From Ignavibacteria bacterium UBA4661 (GTDB lineage Bacteria > Bacteroidota > Ignavibacteria > Kapaibacteriales > UBA4661): 8,599 bases of DNA. Each line of letters starts with the position of its first letter. The first letter of the stretch is position 1. The stretch lies in the NCBI GenBank assembly GCA_002405405.1, contig DHLT01000054.1, positions 8,273 to 16,871 on the forward strand. Direction: 5' to 3'. Positions 1 to 6,428 of the stretch are shown here, in pieces. The translations under genes were made by a program, and so were the position numbers. Below the pieces are notes generated by a model, which searched no databases, was not told the origin of the DNA, and saw only the letters and a list, made by a program, of their open reading frames with translations.

Positions 1-1
1 T

Positions 2-1273
2 TCAGGATTAGGGTGGGATATTCCTGCATGGGAAGCGGAAGGCAAGTGGTGTTTTGTTGATGCATCGCGTCATGATGATCAGCAAATTGTTGGCGGAGAG
101 TTTGATTTTACGGGCTTGTCAGCTCGCTTGCAACACGCAGTAGCAAGCGTCAATGCACAGCGTGTTTCGGTTGATTCACTTGGTGCTGTCTTTGCGCAAT
201 TTGAAGATCCGTCTGTTGTACGCAATGAACTTTTTCGCATCATCGCCGACTTACGAAAATTGAATGTTACCGCGCTCATTACAGCAGAGCGGAGCGACGA
301 GTATGGCGAGATTGCACGCTATGGCATTGAGGAATTTGTTGCTGATAATGTGATCATACTTCGCAATGTGCTGGAAGAAGAAAAACGCAGACGCACGATC
401 GAAATCTTGAAATTTCGTGGTACGGAGCATCACAAAGGCGAATATCCGTTTACGATTATGTCGCAAGAGGGCATCGTCATTATTCCACTTTCGGAAATTC
501 AATTGCGTCAGCATTCCTCTTCAACAAGAATTTCAAGTGGCAATAAAGAACTTGATACTATGTGTGGAGGCGGTTTCTTTCGGGATTCGGTTATTCTTGT
601 ATCCGGTGCAACAGCTACAGGTAAAACACTCCTTACAACAGAGTTTATTAATGGTGGCTTGAAGGCAGGTGAGAAATGTCTACTCTTTGCATTTGAAGAA
701 AGTCGCCAACAGCTTTTTCGTAATGCCAATGGCTGGGGTATCAATTATGCTCAGTATGAAGAAAAGGGTCTGCTCAAACTTGTGTGTGAATATCCTGAAG
801 TTGCAGGTTTGGAAGATCACCTTATTAATATCAAGCAGATAATCAACGAGGAAAAACCTGATCGTGTTGCGATTGATAGTTTTTCGGCATTAGAGCGTAT
901 TGCGACTATGCGGAGTTTCCGTGAGTTTGTTATTGCTCTGACATCATTCATTAAGCACAAAGAAATTGCAGGTCTCTTTACTTCCACCACAGAGAGTTTG
1001 ATGGGCGGATCATCCGTAACTGAAACGCATGTTTCTACGCTGACGGATTCTATTATTCTCCTCCGCTATGTCGAAATGTTCGGCGAGATGCGGCGCGGTC
1101 TGACCGTGCTGAAAATGCGTGGCTCAACACATGACAAGCAGATCCGTGAATTCCTTATTGATGGTCAAGGAATGCACATAGGCAATCCGTTTCGTAATGT
1201 CATGGGTATTCTGTCGGGAAATCCTGTTCATATAGCCCAAAGCGAAAGCAGTCGCTTGGATGAACTCTTCTAG
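2..1273 (+). CDS. kaiC: KaiC circadian-type ATPase/autokinase, 5' truncated by window edge
   Basis: The frame is open from base 2 to a TAG at 1271-1273, giving 423 visible residues. KaiC is a two-domain RecA-like ATPase that forms hexamers and autophosphorylates. By alignment from memory with cyanobacterial KaiC (519 aa), about 88 N-terminal residues are missing, including the CI Walker A. Visible CI signatures include GWD near the start, VDS (57-59) and RYGIEEFVADNV. The CII domain is complete: Walker A GATATGKT (202-209), catalytic EE (232-233), Walker B VAIDS (289-293), and the phosphosite motif THVSTLTD with Ser345-Thr346 matching S431/T432 and Thr340 matching T426. The C-terminus stops about 15 residues after the conserved SGNP, roughly ten short of cyanobacterial KaiC, so the KaiA-binding tail appears absent. 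No kaiA or kaiB lies downstream; the upstream side is not visible. A KaiC-family response regulator lacking clock function is the alternative. Confidence 0.95.
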   Translation, partial: SGLGWDIPAWEAEGKWCFVDASRHDDQQIVGGEFDFTGLSARLQHAVASVNAQRVSVDSLGAVFAQFEDPSVVRNELFRIIADLRKLNVTALITAERSDEYGEIARYGIEEFVADNVIILRNVLEEEKRRRTIEILKFRGTEHHKGEYPFTIMSQEGIVIIPLSEIQLRQHSSSTRISSGNKELDTMCGGGFFRDSVILVSGATATGKTLLTTEFINGGLKAGEKCLLFAFEESRQQLFRNANGWGINYAQYEEKGLLKLVCEYPEVAGLEDHLINIKQIINEEKPDRVAIDSFSALERIATMRSFREFVIALTSFIKHKEIAGLFTSTTESLMGGSSVTETHVSTLTDSIILLRYVEMFGEMRRGLTVLKMRGSTHDKQIREFLIDGQGMHIGNPFRNVMGILSGNPVHIAQSESSRLDELF

Positions 1274-1304
1274 CAAAATTTGCTCCGTGAAAAATCTCTT
1301 GCAC

Positions 1305-1324
1305 TACGCAGGCAAAACTGCGTA
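1305..1324 (+). other. Inverted repeat downstream of kaiC (possible weak terminator)
   Basis: A perfect 7-bp stem, TACGCAG (1305-1311) with CTGCGTA (1318-1324), encloses a 6-nt loop 32 bases after the kaiC stop. Only AATTG follows, with no U-tract, so intrinsic termination is doubtful. It could instead protect the kaiC mRNA 3' end or act as a processing site if kaiC and the tRNA share a transcript. Confidence 0.4.
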
Positions 1325-1332
1325 AATTGAAA

Positions 1333-1350
1333 CTCTTTTCTCAAAAAGAG
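1333..1350 (+). other. Small hairpin just upstream of tRNA-Ser
   Basis: CTCTTTT (1333-1339) pairs perfectly with AAAAGAG (1344-1350) around a 4-nt loop, ending three bases before the tRNA 5' end at 1354. The stem is AT-rich and has no U-tract after it, so it is not a standard terminator. A role as a leader or processing hairpin for the tRNA precursor is possible but only inferred. Confidence 0.35.
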
Positions 1351-1353
1351 CAC

Positions 1354-1440
1354 GGAAAGATGCCGGAGTGGCTTAACGGGCTCGCCTGGAAAGCGGGTGT
1401 ATCCTAACAGATACCGAGAGTTCGAATCTCTCTCTTTCCG
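1354..1440 (+). tRNA. tRNA-Ser(GGA)
   Basis: The full type II cloverleaf can be drawn. The acceptor stem is GGAAAGA (1354-1360) with TCTTTCC (1433-1439), and the discriminator is G1440. The anticodon stem is CTCGC (1381-1385) with GCGGG (1393-1397), and loop CTGGAAA carries anticodon GGA at 1388-1390, which reads UCC and UCU. The long variable arm typical of tRNA-Ser pairs GTATC (1399-1403) with GATAC (1410-1414). The T arm is GAGAG-TTCGAAT-CTCTC (1416-1432). The 3' CCA is not encoded (CAA follows the discriminator), so it must be added by tRNA nucleotidyltransferase. An intrinsic terminator lies 18 bases downstream. Confidence 0.97.
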
Positions 1441-1458
1441 CAATCTCAATCATAAAAG

Positions 1459-1487
1459 CCGCATGATACTTGTCATGCGGTTTTTTT
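1459..1487 (+). terminator. Intrinsic terminator after tRNA-Ser
   Basis: CCGCATGA (1459-1466) pairs perfectly with TCATGCGG (1473-1480) around a 6-nt loop, and seven T residues follow at once (1481-1487). Four A residues upstream (1454-1457) could extend the stem against the T-tract, so it may also work weakly on the opposite strand. It ends the tRNA transcript, possibly including kaiC read-through, and insulates the next gene. Confidence 0.9.
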
Positions 1488-1586
1488 GTTGCACGCATGT
1501 CGATATATTGCGGTGCGTTGTATCTATTTGTGGAAGCCATGCAGTCTATCTACGGTACGATTAAGAACAACATCAGAAATTATTGT

Positions 1587-2627
1587 ATGACAACACTTCT
1601 CCACGATCATTTTCTTTGTTACAAGCGTGATTTCCCCAGTGCGAATTCTATCATCGTACAAGGACCACAACCTATTCTTATCGATACCGGCTTTATTACC
1701 GATAAAGACCGTACAGAGCAGTTCCTCAAGGAGGCGGGTGTTCAACCACATAAACTCTACTGTGTTGTCAATACTCATGCACATTCCGATCATGTTGGCG
1801 GAAATCATTGGTTGCAATCAACCTTTGATATCCCGATAGCCGCTCATGTGTGGTCTGCTTCTGCCATCAATCGTCGAGCACATGAGGTATGCTCTGCAGA
1901 ATGGCTCGACCAGCCCGTGCTTGCATATCATGTCAATAATATTCTTCATGAAGCCGATGAAATTTCTACCGGTGCAGTTCGACTCACTGTACTCCATACT
2001 CCTGCCCATACGTTGGATCACATCGTACTTTATGACCGTGATTCCCAAACACTGATTGCCGGCGATGTGCTGCAACAAGGCGATATTGGTTGGCTCAATC
2101 CTTTTCATGAAGGAACATCAACTCTTGATCGCGCCATCGAAGTACTCGAATGTCTTGCGATTTTGCCTCTACGAGCAGTTTTTGGTGGGCATGGCAGTAT
2201 CATGACTAATCCTGATGAACTTATTCGAGAATCTCTTCGTCGATATTCCTCATGGCTTCATCATCCTGAAAAAATGGCATGGCATGCGATGAAACGTATT
2301 TTCGCTTATGCCTTGCTGATTCGCAATGGCATAAAAGAAACTTTTGTACGTGAGTATTTGCAGAATACGCTTTGGTTGAAAGATTACAGTACGCATGTTT
2401 TTCGTACTGATATAAAGAACCTTGCAGAGGAGGTTGTCAAAGAAATGCTTCGTTCCGGCGCAGCTGAATGGCGCATACAGTCTGACCATCCGCAAGAGAG
2501 AGTCTTGTGCGCTACAGTCCGCTATAATGCTTGCGAAGACGCAGAATTGTCACGTATGTTTGCGCCTGCGGTGCTTGCCCCATTTTTGCCTAAACATTGG
2601 TACGATCAGAGTAAACGCAGTCAGTAG
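1587..2627 (+). CDS. Metallo-beta-lactamase-fold hydrolase
   Basis: This encodes a 346-residue soluble protein with no signal peptide. The MBL-fold metal motifs are in order: DTG (33-35) at the end of an early strand, HAHSDH (64-69, the HxHxDH motif), His141 in TPAH, Asp160 in AGD and His202 in GGHG. All expected ligands for a dinuclear zinc or iron site are therefore present. The roughly 110 residues after the last ligand are helical and resemble the C-terminal winged-helix extension of glyoxalase II/LACTB2-like MBL proteins. The substrate cannot be told from sequence; candidates are thioesters, lactones, phosphodiesters or RNA. The ATG at 1587 is preferred because conserved fold sequence begins just after it. 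The frame stays open upstream, with an ATG at 1539, but runs back into the tRNA terminator. No Shine-Dalgarno motif is visible. The gene appears monocistronic, with the terminator upstream and 147 bases before the next start. Confidence 0.9.
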   Translation: MTTLLHDHFLCYKRDFPSANSIIVQGPQPILIDTGFITDKDRTEQFLKEAGVQPHKLYCVVNTHAHSDHVGGNHWLQSTFDIPIAAHVWSASAINRRAHEVCSAEWLDQPVLAYHVNNILHEADEISTGAVRLTVLHTPAHTLDHIVLYDRDSQTLIAGDVLQQGDIGWLNPFHEGTSTLDRAIEVLECLAILPLRAVFGGHGSIMTNPDELIRESLRRYSSWLHHPEKMAWHAMKRIFAYALLIRNGIKETFVREYLQNTLWLKDYSTHVFRTDIKNLAEEVVKEMLRSGAAEWRIQSDHPQERVLCATVRYNACEDAELSRMFAPAVLAPFLPKHWYDQSKRSQ

Positions 2628-2774
2628 TGAGCTTTCAAATCGAGTTTGTAGATTGCAACACTCAAATTTTTTATACACTAGTATGTTATAGATAGATCGT
2701 TACAAAAGCAAAGCTACATGTGCTCAAGATCCGCTAGTAAAGCAGTATTTCTTGGTTCATTTTTGTTTGTACCT
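2628..2774 (+). promoter_or_regulatory. AT-rich intergenic region, probable promoter zone for the lipoprotein gene
   Basis: This 147-base gap contains an AT-rich block (about 2666-2695) with -10-like hexamers such as TATACA (2672-2677) and TATGTT (2682-2687). A -35-like TTGCAA lies at 2653-2658, but its spacing to either is wrong (13 or 23 bases), so no single promoter can be fixed. I see no convincing terminator for the hydrolase gene here. Confidence 0.25.
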
Positions 2775-3176
2775 ATGCGATATTTTTCTTTTTCCGGCTA
2801 TCAATTATTGCGATATTTTTTAGTGATCGTCTGCATGACTGCTTGTACCATCTTGCTATCATCGTGTGCCGCTACGTCCTTATTGCCCGGAGCAGAGCAA
2901 GTGCAAATTGTGACAAAAGAACCTACAGATTGTCAGTATCTTGGTGAGGTTATCGGTGAACAGGGCGGCGCATTTACGGGGGCTTTTACAAGTAATGTCA
3001 ATCTCGAACAAGGTGCTTTGAATGACATGAAAAACAAAGCATTTAAAATGGGCGGAACAATCATTGTGCTGATAACAACACGATCCGGGCAAACAGGTAG
3101 TGTTACGCCAATAGGTGGTGGTACATTAGAGCAAACCAATGTTTTGTATGTTGGTACGGTGTATCGATGTCGATAA
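2775..3176 (+). CDS. Small lipoprotein, DUF4156-like
   Basis: From the ATG at 2775 this is a 133-residue protein with a lipoprotein signal peptide: basic start MRYF, a hydrophobic stretch, and lipobox LSSC with the lipidated Cys at residue 31. The mature part of about 100 residues has the pattern of the DUF4156 family (also found in enterobacterial small lipoproteins): an early EQVQIV strand, CQYLGEV with a conserved Cys, a Gly-rich turn, then LNDMKNKAFKMGG, and a closing VGTVYRC with a second Cys that could form a disulfide. The family's biochemical role is unknown; an envelope location is inferred. An in-frame ATG at 2718 would add 19 residues that spoil the signal peptide, and the ATG at 2835 would leave it too short. 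There is no Shine-Dalgarno motif. Family assignment is from memory of the pattern, so moderate. Confidence 0.8.
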   Translation: MRYFSFSGYQLLRYFLVIVCMTACTILLSSCAATSLLPGAEQVQIVTKEPTDCQYLGEVIGEQGGAFTGAFTSNVNLEQGALNDMKNKAFKMGGTIIVLITTRSGQTGSVTPIGGGTLEQTNVLYVGTVYRCR

Positions 3177-3340
3177 AAATTATATTGGAAAAATACAGGA
3201 GCAGACTTTGTATCCCGGTAAGCAAGGTGTAGCGTATTTGCCAGTGCGTAGTTACTGTTTTCTTCCACCACCCCATTGCACAAACGGGGAAATCTCTGCA
3301 AGTTTGAAGTTTGTTTTTCTTCTCCTGCTCTCGAACTGCA
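3177..3340 (+). other. Intergenic region between lipoprotein and repair gene
   Basis: This 164-base gap has no recognisable gene. A weak stem, CAGT (3242-3245) with ACTG (3254-3257), is followed by TTTTCTT and might be a poor terminator. A CCCC...GGGG pairing lies near 3272-3290. No clear promoter hexamer pair or Shine-Dalgarno sequence is seen before the ATG at 3341. Confidence 0.3.
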
Positions 3341-5083
3341 ATGAAACCCGACCAAACGCCTCTGCTTATTAGTGAAGTAACCTTTCTTGTTACCGATGTT
3401 GAAACTACCGGCTCAAACCCGGCAAGCAATCGTGTAACTGATATTTGTTCGGTAGCTCTACGCGATGGCGAGGTCTTACAAGAAGTTTCATCTTTGGTGA
3501 ATCCGCGCCAACATATCCCTTCGATGATTCAAAAAATGACGGGCATTACTGATGCTATGGTCTATAATGCACCTTCCGAGAGCGATGTCTTTCGGCGTGT
3601 GCATCGCATGTTTGCAACCGCATCAAACCCTGTCTTTGTTGCGCACAATGTGCAGTTCGATTGGGGGTTTGTTTCTCATGCCATGGCGCGGAGCGGTGTG
3701 CCACCTGCCGACATACAACGCCTGTGTACGTACCGCTTGGCGAAACGACTGCTACCACGCCATAAGCGATTTAATCTCGGTGCGCTTGCCGAACATTTTG
3801 ATATTAAAATTGCTCAACGCCACCGCGCACAAGGCGATGCATGGGCAACTGTAAAAATACTCGAACATTTTTTGGAGATTCTCCAAGAGCAATTCGATGT
3901 GCAAACGCTTGACGATGTACTGGGTTTTCAGTACAAAGCGATGAGCAATTTCAAGGCAATTCCCAAAGGCATAGAGCGTCTGCGCGACCGCATCAACAGC
4001 ATTCCCGAAGAGCCGGGCGTGTATCGTTACATGGGCAAGAGCGGTGAAATGCTGTATATCGGCAAAGCAAAATCACTAAAGAATCGTGTGAGTTCGTATT
4101 TCCAACAAGGAACAGAACACAGTAAGAAAATTGCGGAATTAGTCAAGCAAGTGCATGACATTGAGTGGACTTGTACGGGTAGTGAATTGTCGGCATTGCT
4201 TCTTGAATCTAAGCTGATTAAAGAGCATCGTCCACGCTATAACACCATGATTAAAAAATATCGCCGCTATCCTTTTTTACGATTGCATGATGTGCAGGGC
4301 GATGGCTTCCCGCGTTTGGATTATACCTTTGAAATTTACGATGATGGTGCAGAGTACTTTGGTCCGTTCAGTGGCAGCTCAAGCGTCGAAGATATTCTTG
4401 AAACTATTGCAAAGTCTTTTACACTTCGTACATGTGCAGATCCGGAGCAACCCGATGAGAGCATCACGCCATGTTTTTATCATAAGATTAAGCGGTGCGA
4501 CGCGCCTTGTGCCAGTATGATTTCACCAGAAGAATATGCCAAAGAAGTTCAGCGAGTACGCGATTTTTTGAGTGGCAAACAAGATGGTATTGTTGATGTC
4601 CTCAGAAATAGTATGGTGCGCTCGGCATCGGAGATGAATTTCGAAGAAGCCGCTGAAGTACGCAATCGTATTGCCGAATTAGAGCGTGTCTTCTATCGCC
4701 AGCAACATCTTGCAACGTCTGTTAATGAAAACAATGTCGCGATTGTTTTGCCTGCACCTCAAGCAAAAAAAGTAGAGGTATTTTTTATTCGACATGGACG
4801 GCTTGCATATCAACGTATGATCGGCAAAAAGATTCCGTACAAAGAATTACAAACTGCCGTTGAGCAAACCTATTTTGATGGTTCGGTACAACCGGAACAC
4901 TGCCAAAAAGAAGAGATTGATGAAATCCGTATCATTGCTTCGTGGATCCATCGACATCGTCATGAGGGAGAATTTGTGTATTGCGGTACAAAGACTGTAC
5001 AAGCATATTTCGAAGAAATCTGCGACAAAATTTTTGCCATGCTCAACATGGAAACTGTTTATGTTGGCGAGGAGGATTTGTAG
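3341..5083 (+). CDS. DEDDh exonuclease fused to Cho/UvrC-like GIY-YIG nuclease
   Basis: This is a 580-residue fusion. Residues 13-185 form a DnaQ/Pol III epsilon-type 3'-5' exonuclease with DVETTG (Asp19, Glu21), HNVQFD (Asp107) and HRAQGD (His161, Asp166), a complete DEDDh set. Residues 220-310 are a GIY-YIG nuclease: GVY (226-228), YIG (239-241), Arg249 and Glu289 in LLLES. Cys365, Cys378, Cys386 and Cys390 match in position and close spacing the four UvrC cysteines reported to bind a [4Fe-4S] cluster. A UVR helix pair with NFEEAAEVRNRI lies near 415-450. The final 120 residues match the segment after UVR in UvrC, but the RNase H-like half and helix-hairpin-helix domains are missing, as in E. 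coli Cho. Family knowledge: similar fusions occur in actinobacteria, such as M. tuberculosis Rv2191. It likely incises damaged DNA 3' of the lesion. An in-frame TTG at 3311 is possible, but the ATG fits better. It overlaps the next gene. Confidence 0.93.
   Translation: MKPDQTPLLISEVTFLVTDVETTGSNPASNRVTDICSVALRDGEVLQEVSSLVNPRQHIPSMIQKMTGITDAMVYNAPSESDVFRRVHRMFATASNPVFVAHNVQFDWGFVSHAMARSGVPPADIQRLCTYRLAKRLLPRHKRFNLGALAEHFDIKIAQRHRAQGDAWATVKILEHFLEILQEQFDVQTLDDVLGFQYKAMSNFKAIPKGIERLRDRINSIPEEPGVYRYMGKSGEMLYIGKAKSLKNRVSSYFQQGTEHSKKIAELVKQVHDIEWTCTGSELSALLLESKLIKEHRPRYNTMIKKYRRYPFLRLHDVQGDGFPRLDYTFEIYDDGAEYFGPFSGSSSVEDILETIAKSFTLRTCADPEQPDESITPCFYHKIKRCDAPCASMISPEEYAKEVQRVRDFLSGKQDGIVDVLRNSMVRSASEMNFEEAAEVRNRIAELERVFYRQQHLATSVNENNVAIVLPAPQAKKVEVFFIRHGRLAYQRMIGKKIPYKELQTAVEQTYFDGSVQPEHCQKEEIDEIRIIASWIHRHRHEGEFVYCGTKTVQAYFEEICDKIFAMLNMETVYVGEEDL
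5070..5075 (+). promoter_or_regulatory. Shine-Dalgarno sequence for the GTG-start gene
   Basis: AGGAGG sits seven bases before the GTG at 5083, within the last codons of the repair gene. It is the only strong Shine-Dalgarno match before any start in the window, and it fixes the GTG start of the 107-residue protein. Chance is possible because these bases also encode Glu-Glu-Asp. Confidence 0.65.
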
Positions 5084-5406
5084 TGCTATCAGCATGGCAA
5101 GTAGAGTATGAGCGAATTGCCTCTGCTCTTACCGAAGGTAATCAAGGTAAAGCACGTGTTTGTGCGCGGCGTGCTGTGGGTGCATGGATGATGGAGAAAT
5201 TTCCGCAGTATGCAGAGATACAAGGTAATGACGCAATGAAAATTATTCGTGCCTTGAGTACCGATGTACAACAACCACAGGATGTGCAATTAGCGGCAGA
5301 GCGTCTTGCAGGTGGCTTACGTGCAGAGTTGCAAGGCGGTGTGGTGTCGGATAATCCTCGTGCCGATGTTGATACGATTATTGCTGGGTTTGTGAGTGTC
5401 AGATAA
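5083..5406 (+). CDS. Hypothetical protein translationally coupled to the repair fusion
   Basis: This is a 107-residue protein I do not recognise. Its GTG start shares one base with the TAG stop of the upstream repair gene (TAGTG at 5081-5085) and follows a good AGGAGG, so translational coupling is very likely. The sequence is predicted to be almost all helical and soluble, with no signal peptide or membrane segment. Notable stretches are EGNQGKARVCARRAVGAW (about 19-36), with several basic residues and one Cys, and an amphipathic region QLAAERLAGGLRAEL (about 68-82). The Arg/Lys-rich helix could bind nucleic acid or a partner, but that is inference. The coupling suggests a partner or regulator of the exonuclease/GIY-YIG protein. 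It ends with TAA at 5404-5406, directly against the stop of the opposing cyclase gene. The coding region is confident; the function is unknown. Confidence 0.8.
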   Translation: MLSAWQVEYERIASALTEGNQGKARVCARRAVGAWMMEKFPQYAEIQGNDAMKIIRALSTDVQQPQDVQLAAERLAGGLRAELQGGVVSDNPRADVDTIIAGFVSVR

Positions 5407-6360
5407 TCACATAATAAAGCGATCGTCTTTGCGTGCTTGTAAGAAGTAAGTTGTCATCGCTCCTTTACTTTTGATGCTGATAGTACCACGTTTTTCAAAG
5501 GTGTAATGCTCTTTGGTGAGCAAATAAAATGCCTCAGAACAATGAATCTTTCCGGGCAGACCATGTGATTCCATACGTGATGCAGTATTGACGGTATCGC
5601 CCCAAATATCAAACACTAATTTTTTTGTACCGATAATACCACCTACTACTGCCCCACTGTGAATACCAATACGAATATCAATATTTGCGGAAAGTGACTG
5701 CCGAAGCAAAGCCATGGTGGAAAGAATTTCAAGTGCCATGTTGGCAATCTCTATAGCATGGTGTGGTGTTGGCGTGGGAATACCTGATACAATCATATAC
5801 GAGTCCCCAATTGTTTTAATTTTTTCGACATTGTGTAATTCGGAGAAATAATCAAATGCCGAAAAAATACTATTGAGGACATCTACAACTTCAATAGGAT
5901 CTTTCTGCGAAGAGTACTCCGTAAAACCGACCAAATCAGCAAAGAGAACAGTTGCATTGTCATATCGCTCGGCAATTGTTTGCTCACCGGCTTGCAATCG
6001 ACGGGCAATATCTTTCGGAATAATACTGAGCAAGAGATGTTCTGATTTCTCGCGCTCAACATCTAATTGTTGATTAGCAATAAACAATTCTTGTTGTTCG
6101 CGCTCGAGTTCTGCTGTTTTTTGCTCCAATTGTTTCGTACGCTCATGCACGTCTTGCTCTAGGGATTGCTGGTAATTTCTCGTTAATTCCTCGGCACGTT
6201 TACGCTCCGTAATATCGCGGACAAAGGCACTAAAACGAATCACGCCTTCATTTACTAATTTGATAACAGTCAATTCCACAGGAAATTCATGTCCGTCTTT
6301 GTGCAGTGCTGTAATTTCAATACGTTGATTGAGTATACGTGACTGTCCTGTTGTAAGCAA
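5407..6360 (-). CDS. Class III adenylate cyclase, C-terminal part (PAS end, coiled coil, catalytic domain) of a frameshifted gene
   Basis: This is the downstream piece of one gene split by a frameshift near 6421. The frame is open back to 6423, where it meets TAA. There is no ATG before residue 189, inside the catalytic domain, so the TTG at 6360 is only a nominal start and the piece is not a natural gene. Counted from that TTG it has 317 residues: the second half of a PAS domain ending in FVRDITERKRAEE (46-58), a coiled coil (about 60-108), the LLLSIIPKDIARRL linker helix, then the cyclase domain. Metal-binding Asp142 and Asp186, adenine-selecting Lys182 and Asp251, and transition-state Asn258 and Arg262 are all present, so it should make cAMP from ATP rather than cGMP. 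The intact product would be about 672 residues, with these residues at 497, 541, 537, 606, 613 and 617. The TGA stop (5407-5409) abuts the opposing gene. Confidence 0.88.
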   Translation of the reverse strand: MLTTGQSRILNQRIEITALHKDGHEFPVELTVIKLVNEGVIRFSAFVRDITERKRAEELTRNYQQSLEQDVHERTKQLEQKTAELEREQQELFIANQQLDVEREKSEHLLLSIIPKDIARRLQAGEQTIAERYDNATVLFADLVGFTEYSSQKDPIEVVDVLNSIFSAFDYFSELHNVEKIKTIGDSYMIVSGIPTPTPHHAIEIANMALEILSTMALLRQSLSANIDIRIGIHSGAVVGGIIGTKKLVFDIWGDTVNTASRMESHGLPGKIHCSEAFYLLTKEHYTFEKRGTISIKSKGAMTTYFLQARKDDRFIM

Positions 6361-6407
6361 GCGATCTACGCCTTGGCGATGCGCCGAACTGTACTGTGGC
6401 GGAACAA

Positions 6408-6428
6408 TTAATTCCCATAGTTTTTACC
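6408..6428 (-). other. Frameshift site in the cyclase gene (A5 tract, one base short)
   Basis: On the minus strand the frame reads GGT AAA AAC TAT GGG AAT TAA and stops. Adding one base to the A5 run (T5 at 6421-6425 on +) gives GGT AAA AAX CTA TGG GAA, that is G-K-(K/N)-L-W-E-L-I-V-P-P, a standard PAS continuation that joins the two pieces into 672 codons. The shift therefore maps to this homopolymer. The heptamer T AAA AAC resembles a -1 slippery site but has a mismatch in its first base. Confidence 0.85.

Noticed and set aside
1470..1586. Upstream extension of the hydrolase reading frame
   Set aside because: It begins within the terminator loop after the tRNA and adds no MBL-fold sequence. 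The ATG at 1587 fits the fold start.
3242..3264. Possible terminator after the lipoprotein gene
   Set aside because: The stem is only four pairs plus a wobble, with an interrupted T-tract, too weak to call.
3311..3340. TTG start adding ten residues to the repair fusion
   Set aside because: There is no Shine-Dalgarno motif and the added residues look non-conserved. The ATG at 3341 lies 13 residues before the exonuclease fold and is the simpler choice.
3103..3429. Open frames on the minus strand opposite the lipoprotein and repair genes
   Set aside because: They are antisense to well-supported genes, have no recognisable domain, and look like shadow frames.
6420..6426. Programmed -1 frameshift at T AAA AAC
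   Set aside because: The P-site codon would re-pair with a first-base mismatch and I see no stimulatory stem. A homopolymer indel is simpler. Kept only as an alternative in the frameshift finding.
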